Part shown: positions 1-8,696 of the stretch, one piece after another
How the letters are laid out: each line of letters starts with the position of its first letter
Numbering within the stretch: the first letter of the stretch is position 1
NCBI GenBank assembly: GCA_944389585.1
Contig: CALXMW010000004.1
Span: 105,413-169,412 of the forward strand
Source: an uncultured Kiritimatiellota bacterium
GTDB taxonomy: Bacteria; Verrucomicrobiota; Kiritimatiellia; RFP12; DVOR01
Direction of reading: 5' to 3'
DNA length: 64,000 bases
The notes under the pieces: model-generated
Databases searched by the model: none
What the model was told of the DNA's origin: nothing
What the model saw: the letters and a program-made list of their open reading frames with translations, nothing else
Position numbers and translations under genes: made by a program

Positions 1-616
1 CCTGGGCGATGTAGGGCATGAGGTTGTTGGGGATGCCGTTGGGGTTTTCGCCGATGCGGCCGCTGGGGTGGGCGCCGACGGGGTTGAAGTAGCGCAGGAG
101 CATGACGCCGAGGTCGGGCTCGGCCACGTGGGTGTCGGAGAGGACGCGCTCGAGGAAGAGCTTGGTGGCGCCGTAGGGGTTGAGGGCGCCGGTGGCGCAG
201 TGCTCGTCGAGGGGGACCTTCTCGGGCATGCCGTAGACGGTGGCGGAGGAGGAGAAGACGATGTTGCGGCAGCCGTACTGCTTCATGAGCTTGAGCAGGT
301 TGAAGGTGCCGGTCATGTTGTTGTGGTAGTAGAAGAGGGGCTTCTGGACGGATTCGCCGACGGCCTTGAGGCCGGCGAAGTGGATGACCGCGTCGTAGTG
401 CGCGGCCTTGAAGACGCCCTCGAGCGCGTCGTAGTCCAGCAGGTCGACCTTGTGGAAGATGGGTGCGCGGCCGGCGAGCTCGGCGCCGCGGCGGACGGCT
501 TCCTCCTGGGAGTTGTAGAGGTTGTCGACGATGGTGACGTCGTAGCCGGCCTGGAGGAGCTCGATGACGGTGTGGGTGCCGATGTAGCCGGCGCCGCCGG
601 TGACGAGGATGTGCAT
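1..616 (-). CDS. galE: UDP-glucose 4-epimerase, 3' end cut by window edge
   Basis: Interconverts UDP-glucose and UDP-galactose in the cytoplasm (Leloir pathway), feeding glycan synthesis. The first 205 residues are visible. They begin with the NAD-binding Rossmann motif GGAGYIG (residues 7-13). The short-chain dehydrogenase catalytic set is present: the SSSATVYG stretch with Ser124, then Tyr148-x3-Lys152 in NPYGATK. RYFNPVGAHPSG follows, as expected for GalE. The family is about 330 residues, so roughly the last third lies outside the window. Start is the ATG at 616, only 17 bases after the kinase stop, so galE is probably the third gene of the toroid-kinase-galE operon. Confidence 0.95.
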   Translation of the reverse strand, partial: MHILVTGGAGYIGTHTVIELLQAGYDVTIVDNLYNSQEEAVRRGAELAGRAPIFHKVDLLDYDALEGVFKAAHYDAVIHFAGLKAVGESVQKPLFYYHNNMTGTFNLLKLMKQYGCRNIVFSSSATVYGMPEKVPLDEHCATGALNPYGATKLFLERVLSDTHVAEPDLGVMLLRYFNPVGAHPSGRIGENPNGIPNNLMPYIAQ

Positions 617-633
617 GGTGCGTTCCTTTCGTG

Positions 634-1539
634 TTACCATTCCGCGTTGAAGCCGACGGAGCTCTCGCCCGGCTGCAGGGGGGTGGCCAAGAGTTCCTCG
701 CCGGCGTAGAGGCGGGCGATGTCGGCCTCCAACGTTTCCCAATTAGGATAGCGCAACGCGCGGTCTTTCGCAAGCATCCTGTTGAGCATGAGGGCGAGGG
801 CGCGGGGGACGGCGGGGGCCAGGACGCGCGGGTCGCGCGCGAAGTTGGGGCCGATGTGCGCGTCCACCACCTGCTGGTCGGTCTTGCCGGGGAAGAGGGT
901 GGAGCCGGTGAGCAGGTGGTAGGCCGTGGCGCCGAGGGCGTAGATGTCGGCGCGGCTGTCGAGGTCGGGCAGGTCGTAGATCTGGTCGGGGCTGATGTAG
1001 GCGGGGGTGCCCATGATCTCGCCGGCGGCGTCGGCGCCGGTGTTGCGCGCGGCGGTGAGGAGCGAGCGCGAGATGCCCAGATCCATGAGCTTGACGGTGC
1101 CGTCGGCGTCGACCATGAGGTTGTCGGGCTTCAGGTCGCAGTGCACGACGCGGAACTTCTGCCAGGCGTAGCGGAGCGCGGCGCAGACGGCCTCGACGAT
1201 GATGAGCACGTCCCCCACCGCCACCTGGCCCTTGCGCCGCAGGTAGCTGGCGAAGGTGTAGCCCTCCACCAGCTCCATGACGAAGTAATAGGCGCCGCCC
1301 TCCTGGCCCACGTCGTAGACGCGCACGATGTTGCGGTGGCGGAAGCGGGCGCAGGCCTTGGCCTCGCGCAGGAAGCGCGCCACGTCCTCCTCCGTGCGCA
1401 CGAAGTCGGCGTCGAGCACCTTCACGGCCACCTCGCGCCCGGTGGAGAGCTGGCGCGCGCGGTAGACGGTGGCGGTGCCGCCGCGGCCGAGCTCGGCCTC
1501 CAGCGCCAGGTTCGGCAGGGCGAGGGGCGGCTCACGCAT
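634..1539 (-). CDS. Soluble Hanks-type Ser/Thr protein kinase
   Basis: A 301-residue protein made almost only of a eukaryotic-like kinase domain. Visible elements are the glycine-rich loop GRGGTATV, the ATP-anchoring lysine in VAVKVLD, the catalytic loop HCDLKPDN, a DLG triplet in place of DFG, and GTPAYISPDQ in place of the usual APE-type segment. All residues needed for catalysis appear present. There is no transmembrane helix or extracytoplasmic sensor, so it should be cytosolic. Its start overlaps the stop of the upstream toroid gene by 8 bases, implying translational coupling. Its substrate is unknown; the upstream partner and galE are the obvious candidates. Confidence 0.93.
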   Translation of the reverse strand: MREPPLALPNLALEAELGRGGTATVYRARQLSTGREVAVKVLDADFVRTEEDVARFLREAKACARFRHRNIVRVYDVGQEGGAYYFVMELVEGYTFASYLRRKGQVAVGDVLIIVEAVCAALRYAWQKFRVVHCDLKPDNLMVDADGTVKLMDLGISRSLLTAARNTGADAAGEIMGTPAYISPDQIYDLPDLDSRADIYALGATAYHLLTGSTLFPGKTDQQVVDAHIGPNFARDPRVLAPAVPRALALMLNRMLAKDRALRYPNWETLEADIARLYAGEELLATPLQPGESSVGFNAEW

Positions 1540-2602
1540 CGCCGAGCACCACCGTCAGCGCCAGGAGCGCGTAGCTGGTGGAGAGCGCGGGGTCGCCCTC
1601 CCAATAGCGGTTGCTCTCGTTCACCCACGAGCCGTCGGGCCGCTGGCGTTTGAGGATGGCGCGGGCCAGCTCCTCGCGCCAATCCACCTCGCCGCCGCCC
1701 TCCAGCGCCAGGCGCTCGACCTGGGCGGCGGAGAGGGCGCGCGCGAGCACGTCGTAGTAAAAGTAGAGGCCCTGGTTGCCCTGGCCGGCGTTCTCGTCCA
1801 CCGACCAATGGCGGCCCAGCCACTGGAGGGCCGAGCGCACGCGCGGGTCGTCGCGCCGCAGGTCGCAGTGAAGCATGGCCAGGAGCCCGGCGTAGGTCAT
1901 CGAGCCATACGCGCGCAACGGCTCGCCCTCGCGCGGCGTCTCGCGGTTGTACAGGAAGCCGCCGGCGTCGGCCCCCGCCGTCTCCTGCATGGAGAGGACG
2001 TAGGCGCGGGCCTTGCCCCAATCGATGTCCACGCGCTTCTGGCCGGGGCGCAGCTCCTCCACGTCGGCCGTCAGGCGCATGGCCTCCACGGCGTAAAAGG
2101 TGTTGTTGAGGTCGGTGTAGGCCCGGGGCGAGCTTTTGTCGTAGCCGAAGCCGCCCTCATGGACGCCCGCGGCCTCGATCTGCGTGCTGGCGACGTAGGC
2201 GCGCGCCCCCAGCAGCACCTGCGCGCGCCGCTCCTTGGCCCCGGCCGCGTGCAGGGCCGTCAGGCACAGGCAGGTGTTGTAGTTGCCCAGGCCGCTGCCG
2301 CGCCGCCCCGGGATGGGCACGTAGAGCCCCCCGTCGGGCTGCGCGCACGAGGCGATGAAGGCCTCCGCCTTCGCCATCGCCCCGGCGTTCGCCGCGTCCT
2401 TCGCGTTGGCCATCGCCCAGAGCGCCAGGGCGCTCATCCCCGGGAAACGGCGATCCGACCACGAGCCGTCCGCCTGCTGCGCCGCGCGCAACCACGCGAA
2501 ACCCCGCCCCAGCGCCTCCTGCGCCGCGGCGCGCGTCCCCGCCGTCAGCGCCAACAACGGCCCCGCCGCAACCAAAACCACGCAAAAAAGTGCCTGTCTC
2601 AT
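1532..2602 (-). CDS. Secreted prenyltransferase/squalene-oxidase repeat (alpha-toroid) protein
   Basis: A 356-residue protein with an N-terminal signal peptide (MRQALF, hydrophobic core, cleavage near AAA-Q). Several repeats of the terpenoid-cyclase/prenyltransferase alpha-alpha toroid follow; typical units carry WLRAAQQADGSW near the start and KRQRPDGSWVNES near the end. The DxDD motif of squalene-hopene cyclases is not seen, so a binding or structural role is likelier than cyclisation. The reading frame stays open upstream into repeat DNA, but residues before this ATG are translated spacer, so I start at 2602. A -10 box at 2611-2616 lies only 8 bases upstream, suggesting a leaderless mRNA. 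It resembles the toroid domain of the protein at 9157. Confidence 0.8.
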   Translation of the reverse strand: MRQALFCVVLVAAGPLLALTAGTRAAAQEALGRGFAWLRAAQQADGSWSDRRFPGMSALALWAMANAKDAANAGAMAKAEAFIASCAQPDGGLYVPIPGRRGSGLGNYNTCLCLTALHAAGAKERRAQVLLGARAYVASTQIEAAGVHEGGFGYDKSSPRAYTDLNNTFYAVEAMRLTADVEELRPGQKRVDIDWGKARAYVLSMQETAGADAGGFLYNRETPREGEPLRAYGSMTYAGLLAMLHCDLRRDDPRVRSALQWLGRHWSVDENAGQGNQGLYFYYDVLARALSAAQVERLALEGGGEVDWREELARAILKRQRPDGSWVNESNRYWEGDPALSTSYALLALTVVLGDA

Positions 2603-2610
2603 GATGCGGC

Positions 2611-2616
2611 AGTATA
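2611..2616 (-). promoter_or_regulatory. Extended -10 promoter for toroid-kinase-galE operon
   Basis: On the minus strand the sequence reads TGGTATACT, an extended -10 element, 8 bases before the ATG at 2602. No good -35 is seen and there is no Shine-Dalgarno sequence, so the transcript would start at or next to the ATG. Confidence 0.5.
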
Positions 2617-2801
2617 CCAAAAAGGGAAAACGGGAACGGAAATCATGAAGGACACAAAGGGAGGGCGACGCAGGGGGAGACCACAGAGGACACAGAGGAC
2701 ACGCAGAGGGACACAGAGCTTTGGAAATCACAAAGGACACAAAGAACACAAAGGCTTGCACGACGCAGGGGAAAAGGGGAATGGGAAAGGGGAACTTAGG
2801 G

Positions 2802-2873
2802 CAAGGGGCGCCGCCCCTTGAACCCCGGCAGGGGGAAGCTCCCCCTGCACCCGCGGCACGTCTGCGACGTGCC
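2802..2873 (+). repeat. Triple-palindrome element, copy 1 (REP-like)
   Basis: Three palindromes in a row: CAAGGGGCG-CCGCCCCTTG (2802-2820); one centred on AAGCT flanked by CAGGGGG/CCCCCTG (2828-2848); and GGCACGTC-tgc-GACGTGCC (2855-2873). The same trio occurs at 25096-25169 and inverted at 11417-11490. The last arm differs between copies but stays self-complementary, which suggests selection for the hairpin. Confidence 0.8.
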
Positions 2874-3102
2874 TGACAGGCACCCCAAAAGACTTTGTGC
2901 CCTTTGTGGTTCTTTGAGCCTTTGTGATAGCCCGCGCAGCGAAAACCCGCGGCACGTCCGCGACGTGCCTGACAGGCACCCCAAAAGACTTTGTGCCCTT
3001 TGTGGTTCTTTGGGCCTTTGTGATAGCCCGCGCAGCGAAAACCCGCGGCACGTCCGCGACGTGCCTGACAGGCACCCCAAAAGACTTTGTGCCCGTTGTG
3101 AT
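2849..3102 (+). repeat. 96-base tandem repeat, about 2.6 copies
   Basis: Units start at 2849, 2945 and 3041 with exact 96-base spacing. Each holds the GGCACGTC/GACGTGCC palindrome, the string GGCACCCCAAAAGACTTTG and a CCTTTGTGGTTCTTTG run. The copies are nearly identical, indicating recent tandem duplication. Confidence 0.9.
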
Positions 3103-3228
3103 TTCCAAATCTCTGTGTCCCCCTGTGTGTCCTCTGTGTCCTCTGTGATCTCCCCTGCGTCGCCCGCCCTTTGTGCCCTTCGTGCCCGTTGTGATTTCCG
3201 TTCTTCCGTTCCTGGGGCGGGAAAGGTC

Positions 3229-3257
3229 TTGACTGGGGGCGCGGATTGCGGTATGCT
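3229..3257 (+). promoter_or_regulatory. Sigma70-type promoter for the TPR-ExbBD operon
   Basis: TTGACT (3229-3234), a 17-base spacer, then TATGCT (3252-3257) preceded by GCGG. It lies about 57 bases upstream of the ATG at 3315. The match to the housekeeping consensus is good. Confidence 0.7.
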
Positions 3258-3314
3258 TCATGGCGTTGAAATCATCTGCGCGGTTGGCGCGGGTGCCAGA
3301 CCGAAAGGATCGCT

Positions 3315-6300
3315 ATGAGCTTTGACCGAGTGGGCCGGATGGGGTTTGCGTGGCCGTTGGGCGCGGCGTTGGCGCTGTTGCCGGCGTTGGCCCCCGCCGA
3401 GGACGCCCAGGACGCGGCGTTGCAGCTGGAGGTGCGCTACATCGACGCGCTCTCGAAGAGCGGCTACGCGGACTTCACCGAGCAGGTGATCGCCGACGCG
3501 CAGAAGCGTTGGCCCGACGCCGGCGGCGTGCTGAAGGCCGCGCAGATCCGCGCCCAGCTGAGCGGCGGCAAGCAGGCCGAGGTGGAGAAGGAGATCGCCG
3601 CGCGCCCCGACCAGAACTCGCTGGACACGTGGCTGCTGAAGCTGGAGCTGGCGCAGAGCTACTACGCCTACTCGAAGTTCACCGAGGCCGACAAGCTGTA
3701 CGCGGACTTCTTCAAGCGCTTCACCAAGGTGCCCGCCGCAGCCAAGGAATCCTACGTCAACGCCGCGCTCCTCTACATCCAGATGCTCGGGAAGATCGGC
3801 CGCGCCAAGGACGCCCTGCCGCTCTACAAGCTGGCGATGGAGCAGGCCCCCACCGACGAGGTGCGCTACTTCGTGCGCGCCGACTACCTCAAGGCCCTCC
3901 TCGCCCAGGCCGAGGCCCTCCAGGGCGCCGAGCGCGAGAAGCTCCTCAAAGACGCCGACGCCCTCGCCAACCAGATGGTCTGGCGCCAAGACGGCTACTT
4001 CGGCGACGCCATCAACGGCCTGGCCCACGTCAAGATGCTCCGCGGCGACACCAAAGGCGCCCAGGAGATGATTAACGACTACCTCGACACCCTCATGACC
4101 ATCCACGAGGAATACAAGCGGATGGACCCCGACGGCGCCAAGGGCGTCCTCCGCCAAAGCCCCCTGCCGCAATGCCGCTACCTCATCGGCTCCATGCTCC
4201 TGCGCGAGGCCCAGGCCGAGATCGCCAAGCCCACCCCCAACGAGGAGACCATCAAGAACCTCCTCCTGGGCGAGCGCGACCCCGAGACCAAGAAACGCAA
4301 CGGCCAGGGCGCCCTCAACCACCTCGTCAACGTCTACGTCAACTACCCCGAAAGCCAATCCGCCGCCAGCGCCGGCGAGATGGCCAGCGAGATCACCCGC
4401 ATCATCCTGGCGCGCTACAACACCGCCGTCAAGTTCAACACCACCCCCGAGCAAGACGCCAAAGTGCGCCAGGCCCAATTCGTCGAGGCCGACGTGAAGT
4501 TCGACTCCGGCGACTGGCCGGGCGCCGCCGCCGCCTTCTGCAAGACCATCTCGCGCTACGGCCTCAACGCCGAGGCCCTCCCCCGCCTCCAGAAACTCGT
4601 CGAGGCCACCGTCCGCGCCGGCGTCAAAGGCAACGCCCTCGACCCCATGGCCGCCCTCGACGCCGAGACCGTCATGCTCACCGTCGCCGAAGGCTTCTCC
4701 GGCGTCGCGGACGAAAACCTGCGCACCGAGGCCGGCAACACCCTCGGCAAAATCGCCGACTTCTTCAGCGAAAGCGGCCTGCGCACCCTCCAAGACAAAA
4801 CCAACGCCGCCTTCTTCCGCTACTACCCCAAACACCCCGGCGCCGTCTCCCGGCAAGTGCGCATCGCCGAGGAAAAGGCCAAGGCCGGCGACGCCGACGG
4901 CGCCATCCAGCTCTACGAGCAGATCGCCGAGGCCGCCACCGCCGCCTCCCAGCGCGACACCCGCACCAAAGCCCTCAGCGAACTCGTCAAAATCTACGCC
5001 CCCAACGGCGTCAAGCCCGACCCCGAGGCCGAGCTCCGCGCCGCCCAGGCCTTCGCCGACCACTTCGCCGACATCGAACGCCCCGGCATTAACGGCGCCC
5101 TCGCCCAATTCGCCCTCGCCGGCGCCTACCAACACCGCGCCGACTCCATGCGCCGACTGAAAGACGAGGACTCCCTCCGCTCCGTCCGCGGCGACTACGC
5201 CCAGGCCGCCAAGCTCTACACCGCCCTCGGCGCCGCCCTGGCCAAGGAAGACAACATCTACGCCGCCACCCGCGCCGAACGCGACCAGCTCGAAAAGGCC
5301 GGCATCGCCCAAGCCGCCCTCTTCCAGCGCGCCCTCTGCCTCCAGCGCATCCCCGCCACCGGCAACGACAAGGCCGACGCCGCCCTCAAGAAGAGCGCCC
5401 AAGCCTCCTACGAAGCCTACCTCAAACGCTTCCCCAAAGGCTCCTTCGCCCCCACCGCCCTCCTCCAGATCGCCACCATCCAGGTCGCCGCCGGCGACGT
5501 CGAAGGCTCCCAGGCCACCCTCACCCGCCTGGCCAAGGACTTCCCCGACTCCGACCAGGCCAAGAACGCCATCCCGATGCAGGCCGCCTCCCTCCTCAGC
5601 ATGGGGATGCGCGGCGCCGCCGTCCAAGCCTACAAAGACATGTTCAAGGCCGGCGGCACCTACACCCCCGCCCAATACATGGACGCGGCCAAGGCCCTCC
5701 TCGACGAAGGCGAGGCCGACCTGGCCATCGAAGGCTGCGACAGCGTCCTCAAAGGCTCCGTCAAGGGCTACTACCCCCAGGCCATGCTCCTGCGCGCCCG
5801 CGCCCTCCTCGTCGCCGGCCGCCCCGAGGACGCCTACAAGCAGGTCGAGGAACTGAAGGAGAAATACGGCCGCACCACCGTCGCCATCGACACCCAGCTC
5901 CTCCTCGTCGACGTCGCCGGCGAGATGATCCTCGTGGCCAAAGACCAAGACGCCCGCAACGCCCTCATCAGCGAGGTCAAGGACGCCGTCGGCTTCGTCA
6001 CCGCCCAGCGCAAAGACCCCGGCACCGCCGCGCGCCTGAACCTGGCCGTCGCCGAGGTCGCCCGCAAAGGCTACGAGGCCGCGCAGAAGGGCGGCGCCGA
6101 CACCGCCACCCTCGCCCAGGCCGCGGGCTCGGCCCTCAACGCCTACCGCGTCGCCATGTCCGCCGGCGCCGTCGCCCCCAACGACCCGGCCGTCGCCCGC
6201 TACATCGAGGACGCCTACCTCGGCTACATCAGCCTGGCGCAGATCCGCGCCGAGCTCGCCCCGACCCCCGAGGAAGCCGCCGGCTTCTACGGCGACATCG

Positions 6301-6407
6301 TCGAGTTCGGCGAGGAATACCTCAGCGACGCCTATTTCCCGCAGGGCAAATACCGCACCGAGATCCTCACCGCCGTCAACCAGGCCCGCAACCGCGCCCG
6401 CAAGTGA
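3315..6407 (+). CDS. Large secreted TPR-repeat protein
   Basis: A 1030-residue protein with a signal peptide (hydrophobic run ending LAPA, cleavage near residue 28). The rest is alpha-helical and Ala-rich, with repeated TPR/Sel1-like helix pairs, for example YYAYSKFTEADKLYADFFKRF, AIQLYEQIAEAA and VQAYKDMFKAGGTYTPAQYMDAAKALLDEG. No enzymatic motif was seen. It is the first gene of an operon continuing into a smaller TPR protein, ExbB, two ExbD and a TonB-topology toroid fusion, so it is probably a periplasmic or outer-membrane scaffold for that machinery. Codons shift from GCG/CTG-type to GCC/CTC-type along the gene. Confidence 0.82.
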   Translation: MSFDRVGRMGFAWPLGAALALLPALAPAEDAQDAALQLEVRYIDALSKSGYADFTEQVIADAQKRWPDAGGVLKAAQIRAQLSGGKQAEVEKEIAARPDQNSLDTWLLKLELAQSYYAYSKFTEADKLYADFFKRFTKVPAAAKESYVNAALLYIQMLGKIGRAKDALPLYKLAMEQAPTDEVRYFVRADYLKALLAQAEALQGAEREKLLKDADALANQMVWRQDGYFGDAINGLAHVKMLRGDTKGAQEMINDYLDTLMTIHEEYKRMDPDGAKGVLRQSPLPQCRYLIGSMLLREAQAEIAKPTPNEETIKNLLLGERDPETKKRNGQGALNHLVNVYVNYPESQSAASAGEMASEITRIILARYNTAVKFNTTPEQDAKVRQAQFVEADVKFDSGDWPGAAAAFCKTISRYGLNAEALPRLQKLVEATVRAGVKGNALDPMAALDAETVMLTVAEGFSGVADENLRTEAGNTLGKIADFFSESGLRTLQDKTNAAFFRYYPKHPGAVSRQVRIAEEKAKAGDADGAIQLYEQIAEAATAASQRDTRTKALSELVKIYAPNGVKPDPEAELRAAQAFADHFADIERPGINGALAQFALAGAYQHRADSMRRLKDEDSLRSVRGDYAQAAKLYTALGAALAKEDNIYAATRAERDQLEKAGIAQAALFQRALCLQRIPATGNDKADAALKKSAQASYEAYLKRFPKGSFAPTALLQIATIQVAAGDVEGSQATLTRLAKDFPDSDQAKNAIPMQAASLLSMGMRGAAVQAYKDMFKAGGTYTPAQYMDAAKALLDEGEADLAIEGCDSVLKGSVKGYYPQAMLLRARALLVAGRPEDAYKQVEELKEKYGRTTVAIDTQLLLVDVAGEMILVAKDQDARNALISEVKDAVGFVTAQRKDPGTAARLNLAVAEVARKGYEAAQKGGADTATLAQAAGSALNAYRVAMSAGAVAPNDPAVARYIEDAYLGYISLAQIRAELAPTPEEAAGFYGDIVEFGEEYLSDAYFPQGKYRTEILTAVNQARNRARK

Positions 6408-6454
6408 CCCTTCCCATCCGCCCCCCCGATTTGATACACTAAGGAACAGATGCC

Positions 6455-7261
6455 ATGAAAACGCTTCGCGAAACCTTCGGCGCCGTGTGCGCCCTGATGC
6501 TGGCGGCCACCGTCGGCGCCGCCGCGGCCAAACCCACCGGCACGGTCTACACCACCGCAGGCGGCTCGGCCACCGGCGAGATCCAGTGGCGCAACTCCGC
6601 CAAGGAATACGTCGTCACCACCTCGCGCGGCAGCATCACCTATCCCGCCGACGACGTCGAGCGCGTGGACATCACCCCGCCCGCCCAATTCGCCGCCGCC
6701 GCCAAGGCCGTCCAAACCGGCGCCAACCTCGCCTCCGCGACCAAGACGCTCGAGGAAATCGCCAAGGAATACCGCCGCCTCACCTACGACGTCGAGGCCA
6801 CGCGCTGGCTCGCCGAGGCCTACCTCAAGCAAGGCAACGCCGCCAAGGCCGTCAGCGCCTGCGAGGCCGTCATCCGCGACGACCCCGCCGCCGCCTACAC
6901 CGGCCAGATGGCCGTGCAATACTGGCAGGCCCTCATCAAGGCCAACAAAACCTCCGGCCTCGAGCGCCTCCTCGAAAAGGCCATCGCCTCCGGCGACCAA
7001 GCCGCCGCCGCCGAGGCCCTCGTCGCCCGCGGCGACAGCGTCATGGCCCGCGGCAACTCCCGCGCCAACTGCGAGGAAGCCCTGCGCGACGGCTACCTGC
7101 GCGTCATCCTCCTCTACGCCGACCCCGCCTCCGGCGCCTATCCCGCCGCCCTCTACAAAGGCGCGCAGGCCTTCGACGGCATGGGCCAGCCCAGCCGCGC
7201 CGGCCAGCTCCGCGACAAGCTGAAAGCCGAGTGCCCCGGCTCCGAATGGGCCCGCAAGTAA
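6455..7261 (+). CDS. Secreted TPR-like protein of the ExbBD operon
   Basis: A 268-residue protein with a signal peptide (MKTLRETFGAVCALMLAA, cleavage near AAAA-KPTG). A short beta-rich segment follows (TVYTTAGGSATGEIQWRNS, a pattern seen in small SH3-like or PEGA-like modules). About 150 residues of TPR helices come next (EATRWLAEAYLKQGNAAKAVSACEAVI). AAGGAA lies just upstream of the ATG. It sits 47 bases after the large TPR gene and 44 bases before exbB. The likely role is a periplasmic adaptor; no enzymatic motif is present. Confidence 0.75.
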   Translation: MKTLRETFGAVCALMLAATVGAAAAKPTGTVYTTAGGSATGEIQWRNSAKEYVVTTSRGSITYPADDVERVDITPPAQFAAAAKAVQTGANLASATKTLEEIAKEYRRLTYDVEATRWLAEAYLKQGNAAKAVSACEAVIRDDPAAAYTGQMAVQYWQALIKANKTSGLERLLEKAIASGDQAAAAEALVARGDSVMARGNSRANCEEALRDGYLRVILLYADPASGAYPAALYKGAQAFDGMGQPSRAGQLRDKLKAECPGSEWARK

Positions 7262-7305
7262 TCCCCCCTTAACCACCCTTTCCCAACCCAACCGAGGAAA
7301 CAACG

Positions 7306-8088
7306 ATGAAGAAGATGATGATGGCTCTGGCGGTCTCCGCCCTTCTGTTCGGCGCGGTCTTCACCGCGGGCTCCGCCTATGCCCAAGACCCGGCGCAACC
7401 CGCCGAGGCCCAAGTCGCCAACGCCGCCGGCGCCGAGGACGAGGGCCCGGGCGAGACGACGTTCTGGATGGTCGTGTTCGGCTCCGGCTGGGTCGGCGTC
7501 ATCCTCTGGGCCGCCCTCTTCGCCTCCGGCGGCTTCGCGATTTACTTCATCATCGACGGCTTCATCCTGGTGCGCCCCGCCAAGATCATGCCCCAGGGCC
7601 TGATTGACCAGGTCAAGGAAGCGATGGACCAGGGCGACGTGATGAAGGCCATCGAGATCTGCGACCAAGATCCCTCCTCCATGGCCAAGATCCTCAAGGC
7701 CGGCTTCGCCCACGTCGAGGAAGGCTTCGACGTGATCGACGAGGCCATCGGCGGCGCGGCCGACATCGAGATCGAGCAGATGATGCAGCGCCTCAACTGG
7801 ATCTCCGTCTGCTCCGCCCTCGCCCCGATGCTCGGGCTGCTGGGCACGGTGCAAGGCATGATCCTGACCTTCGCCACCATCGCCATCCAGGGCGTCGAGA
7901 TCTCCTCGCTCTCCATGACGATCTCCCAGGCGCTCTACACCACCGCCGGCGGCCTCGTCGTCGCCATCCCGGCCATCACCTTCTTCTACGCGCTGCGCAA
8001 CACCGCCAACCGCCTCGTCCTGCGCATGCAGGTCGTCACCAGCGACCTGATCAAGAACCTGCGCAACGTCGAAGTCGTCGAGGAGTGA
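7306..8088 (+). CDS. exbB: ExbB/TolQ/MotA-family proton channel subunit
   Basis: Forms the inner-membrane proton channel with ExbD to power a TonB/TolA-like protein. The 260 residues have an N-terminal signal-like segment (AGSAYA, residues 21-26), then transmembrane helices near 62-88, 167-190 and 208-230 with a cytoplasmic loop between the first two. The family signature APMLGLLGTVQGMI is at 173-186 and the channel threonines are present (T181; YTTAGG near 211-216). The extra N-terminal extension is common in ExbB of the PVC group and Bacteroidetes. GAGGAAA is a good ribosome-binding site. Confidence 0.95.
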   Translation: MKKMMMALAVSALLFGAVFTAGSAYAQDPAQPAEAQVANAAGAEDEGPGETTFWMVVFGSGWVGVILWAALFASGGFAIYFIIDGFILVRPAKIMPQGLIDQVKEAMDQGDVMKAIEICDQDPSSMAKILKAGFAHVEEGFDVIDEAIGGAADIEIEQMMQRLNWISVCSALAPMLGLLGTVQGMILTFATIAIQGVEISSLSMTISQALYTTAGGLVVAIPAITFFYALRNTANRLVLRMQVVTSDLIKNLRNVEVVEE

Positions 8089-8165
8089 GCGGCGGGAAGC
8101 CGGGGCGGCGCGCCGAACACGCCCGCCCCGCCCCCCCCCAAGCGTCCACACCCGGAGGCACTCCC

Positions 8166-8684
8166 ATGGCGAAAAAGAAGAAAAACTCACGCGAGAACGA
8201 CGGCGCCTCGCTTGACATGACGCCGATGATCGACGTCGTCTTCCAGCTCATCATCTTCTTCGTCGTGACGTTGAAGACGGCCGACACCATCAACCCCGAC
8301 ATCAAGCTGGAATACGGCAAGAACGGCCCCGACCTCCAAGACATGCTCAAGGAGAACCAGGCCACGCCCCCCATCACCATCGAAGTGCGCACCTACACCA
8401 CGGTCACCGACTTCCTGAAGACGGCCTTCGCCAGCCGCGGCGAGCCCGTGCGCACCGGGTGCGTCATCTCCGTCAACGGCAGCATCCTCAACCGCTCCCA
8501 GCTGCTGGGCATGCTCCGCAACATCCGCCGCCAGCGCGGGCAGAACTGCCCCGTCCTCATCCGCGCGGACAAGGACACCCTCCACGAGCACGTCCGCCAG
8601 GTCATGAACATCGCCGGCGAGGCCGGGCTCTGGAAGCTCTCCTTCATCGCCATGGTCAAGGAAGGCGATTCCGCCACCAAATAA
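8166..8684 (+). CDS. exbD: ExbD/TolR-family protein, first copy
   Basis: A single-pass inner-membrane partner of ExbB, 172 residues. Lys-rich cytoplasmic start (MAKKKKNSREN), then the transmembrane motif DMTPMIDVVFQLIIFF with the proton-carrying Asp23, and a periplasmic domain. An upstream in-frame start exists at 8085, but GGAGG at about 8156 points to 8166. A 50-base stretch (8214-8263) is identical to one in the second exbD (8742-8791), although the rest of the genes has diverged. Confidence 0.95.
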   Translation: MAKKKKNSRENDGASLDMTPMIDVVFQLIIFFVVTLKTADTINPDIKLEYGKNGPDLQDMLKENQATPPITIEVRTYTTVTDFLKTAFASRGEPVRTGCVISVNGSILNRSQLLGMLRNIRRQRGQNCPVLIRADKDTLHEHVRQVMNIAGEAGLWKLSFIAMVKEGDSATK

Positions 8685-8696
8685 AAGGAGCGCGCA

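Larger units (their letters stand above)
2640..3215. repeat. Spacer of degenerate CACAAAGG/CACAGAGG words plus palindromes
   Basis: This spacer is built from short repeated words (CACAAAGGACACAAAGG, CACAGAGGACACAGAGG and their complements) arranged as two arms in opposite orientation, plus a palindromic element (2802-2873) and a 96-base tandem repeat (2849-3102). Open frames across it are low-complexity (CPLCPL-type) and are not genes. The same word families occur at 11100-11690 and 24920-25390, so they are a dispersed genomic repeat. Confidence 0.85.

Noticed and set aside
2640..3215. CRISPR array or protein-coding Cys-rich peptides
   Set aside because: Words are 8-9 bases, degenerate and without unique spacers of constant length; frames are low-complexity and repeat in all three spacers.
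3258..5948. Long minus-strand open frame opposite the TPR gene
   Set aside because: It is Gly/Val/Leu-rich without domains. High GC with C-ending codons on the plus strand keeps the opposite frame open; the plus-strand protein has a signal peptide and TPR pattern.
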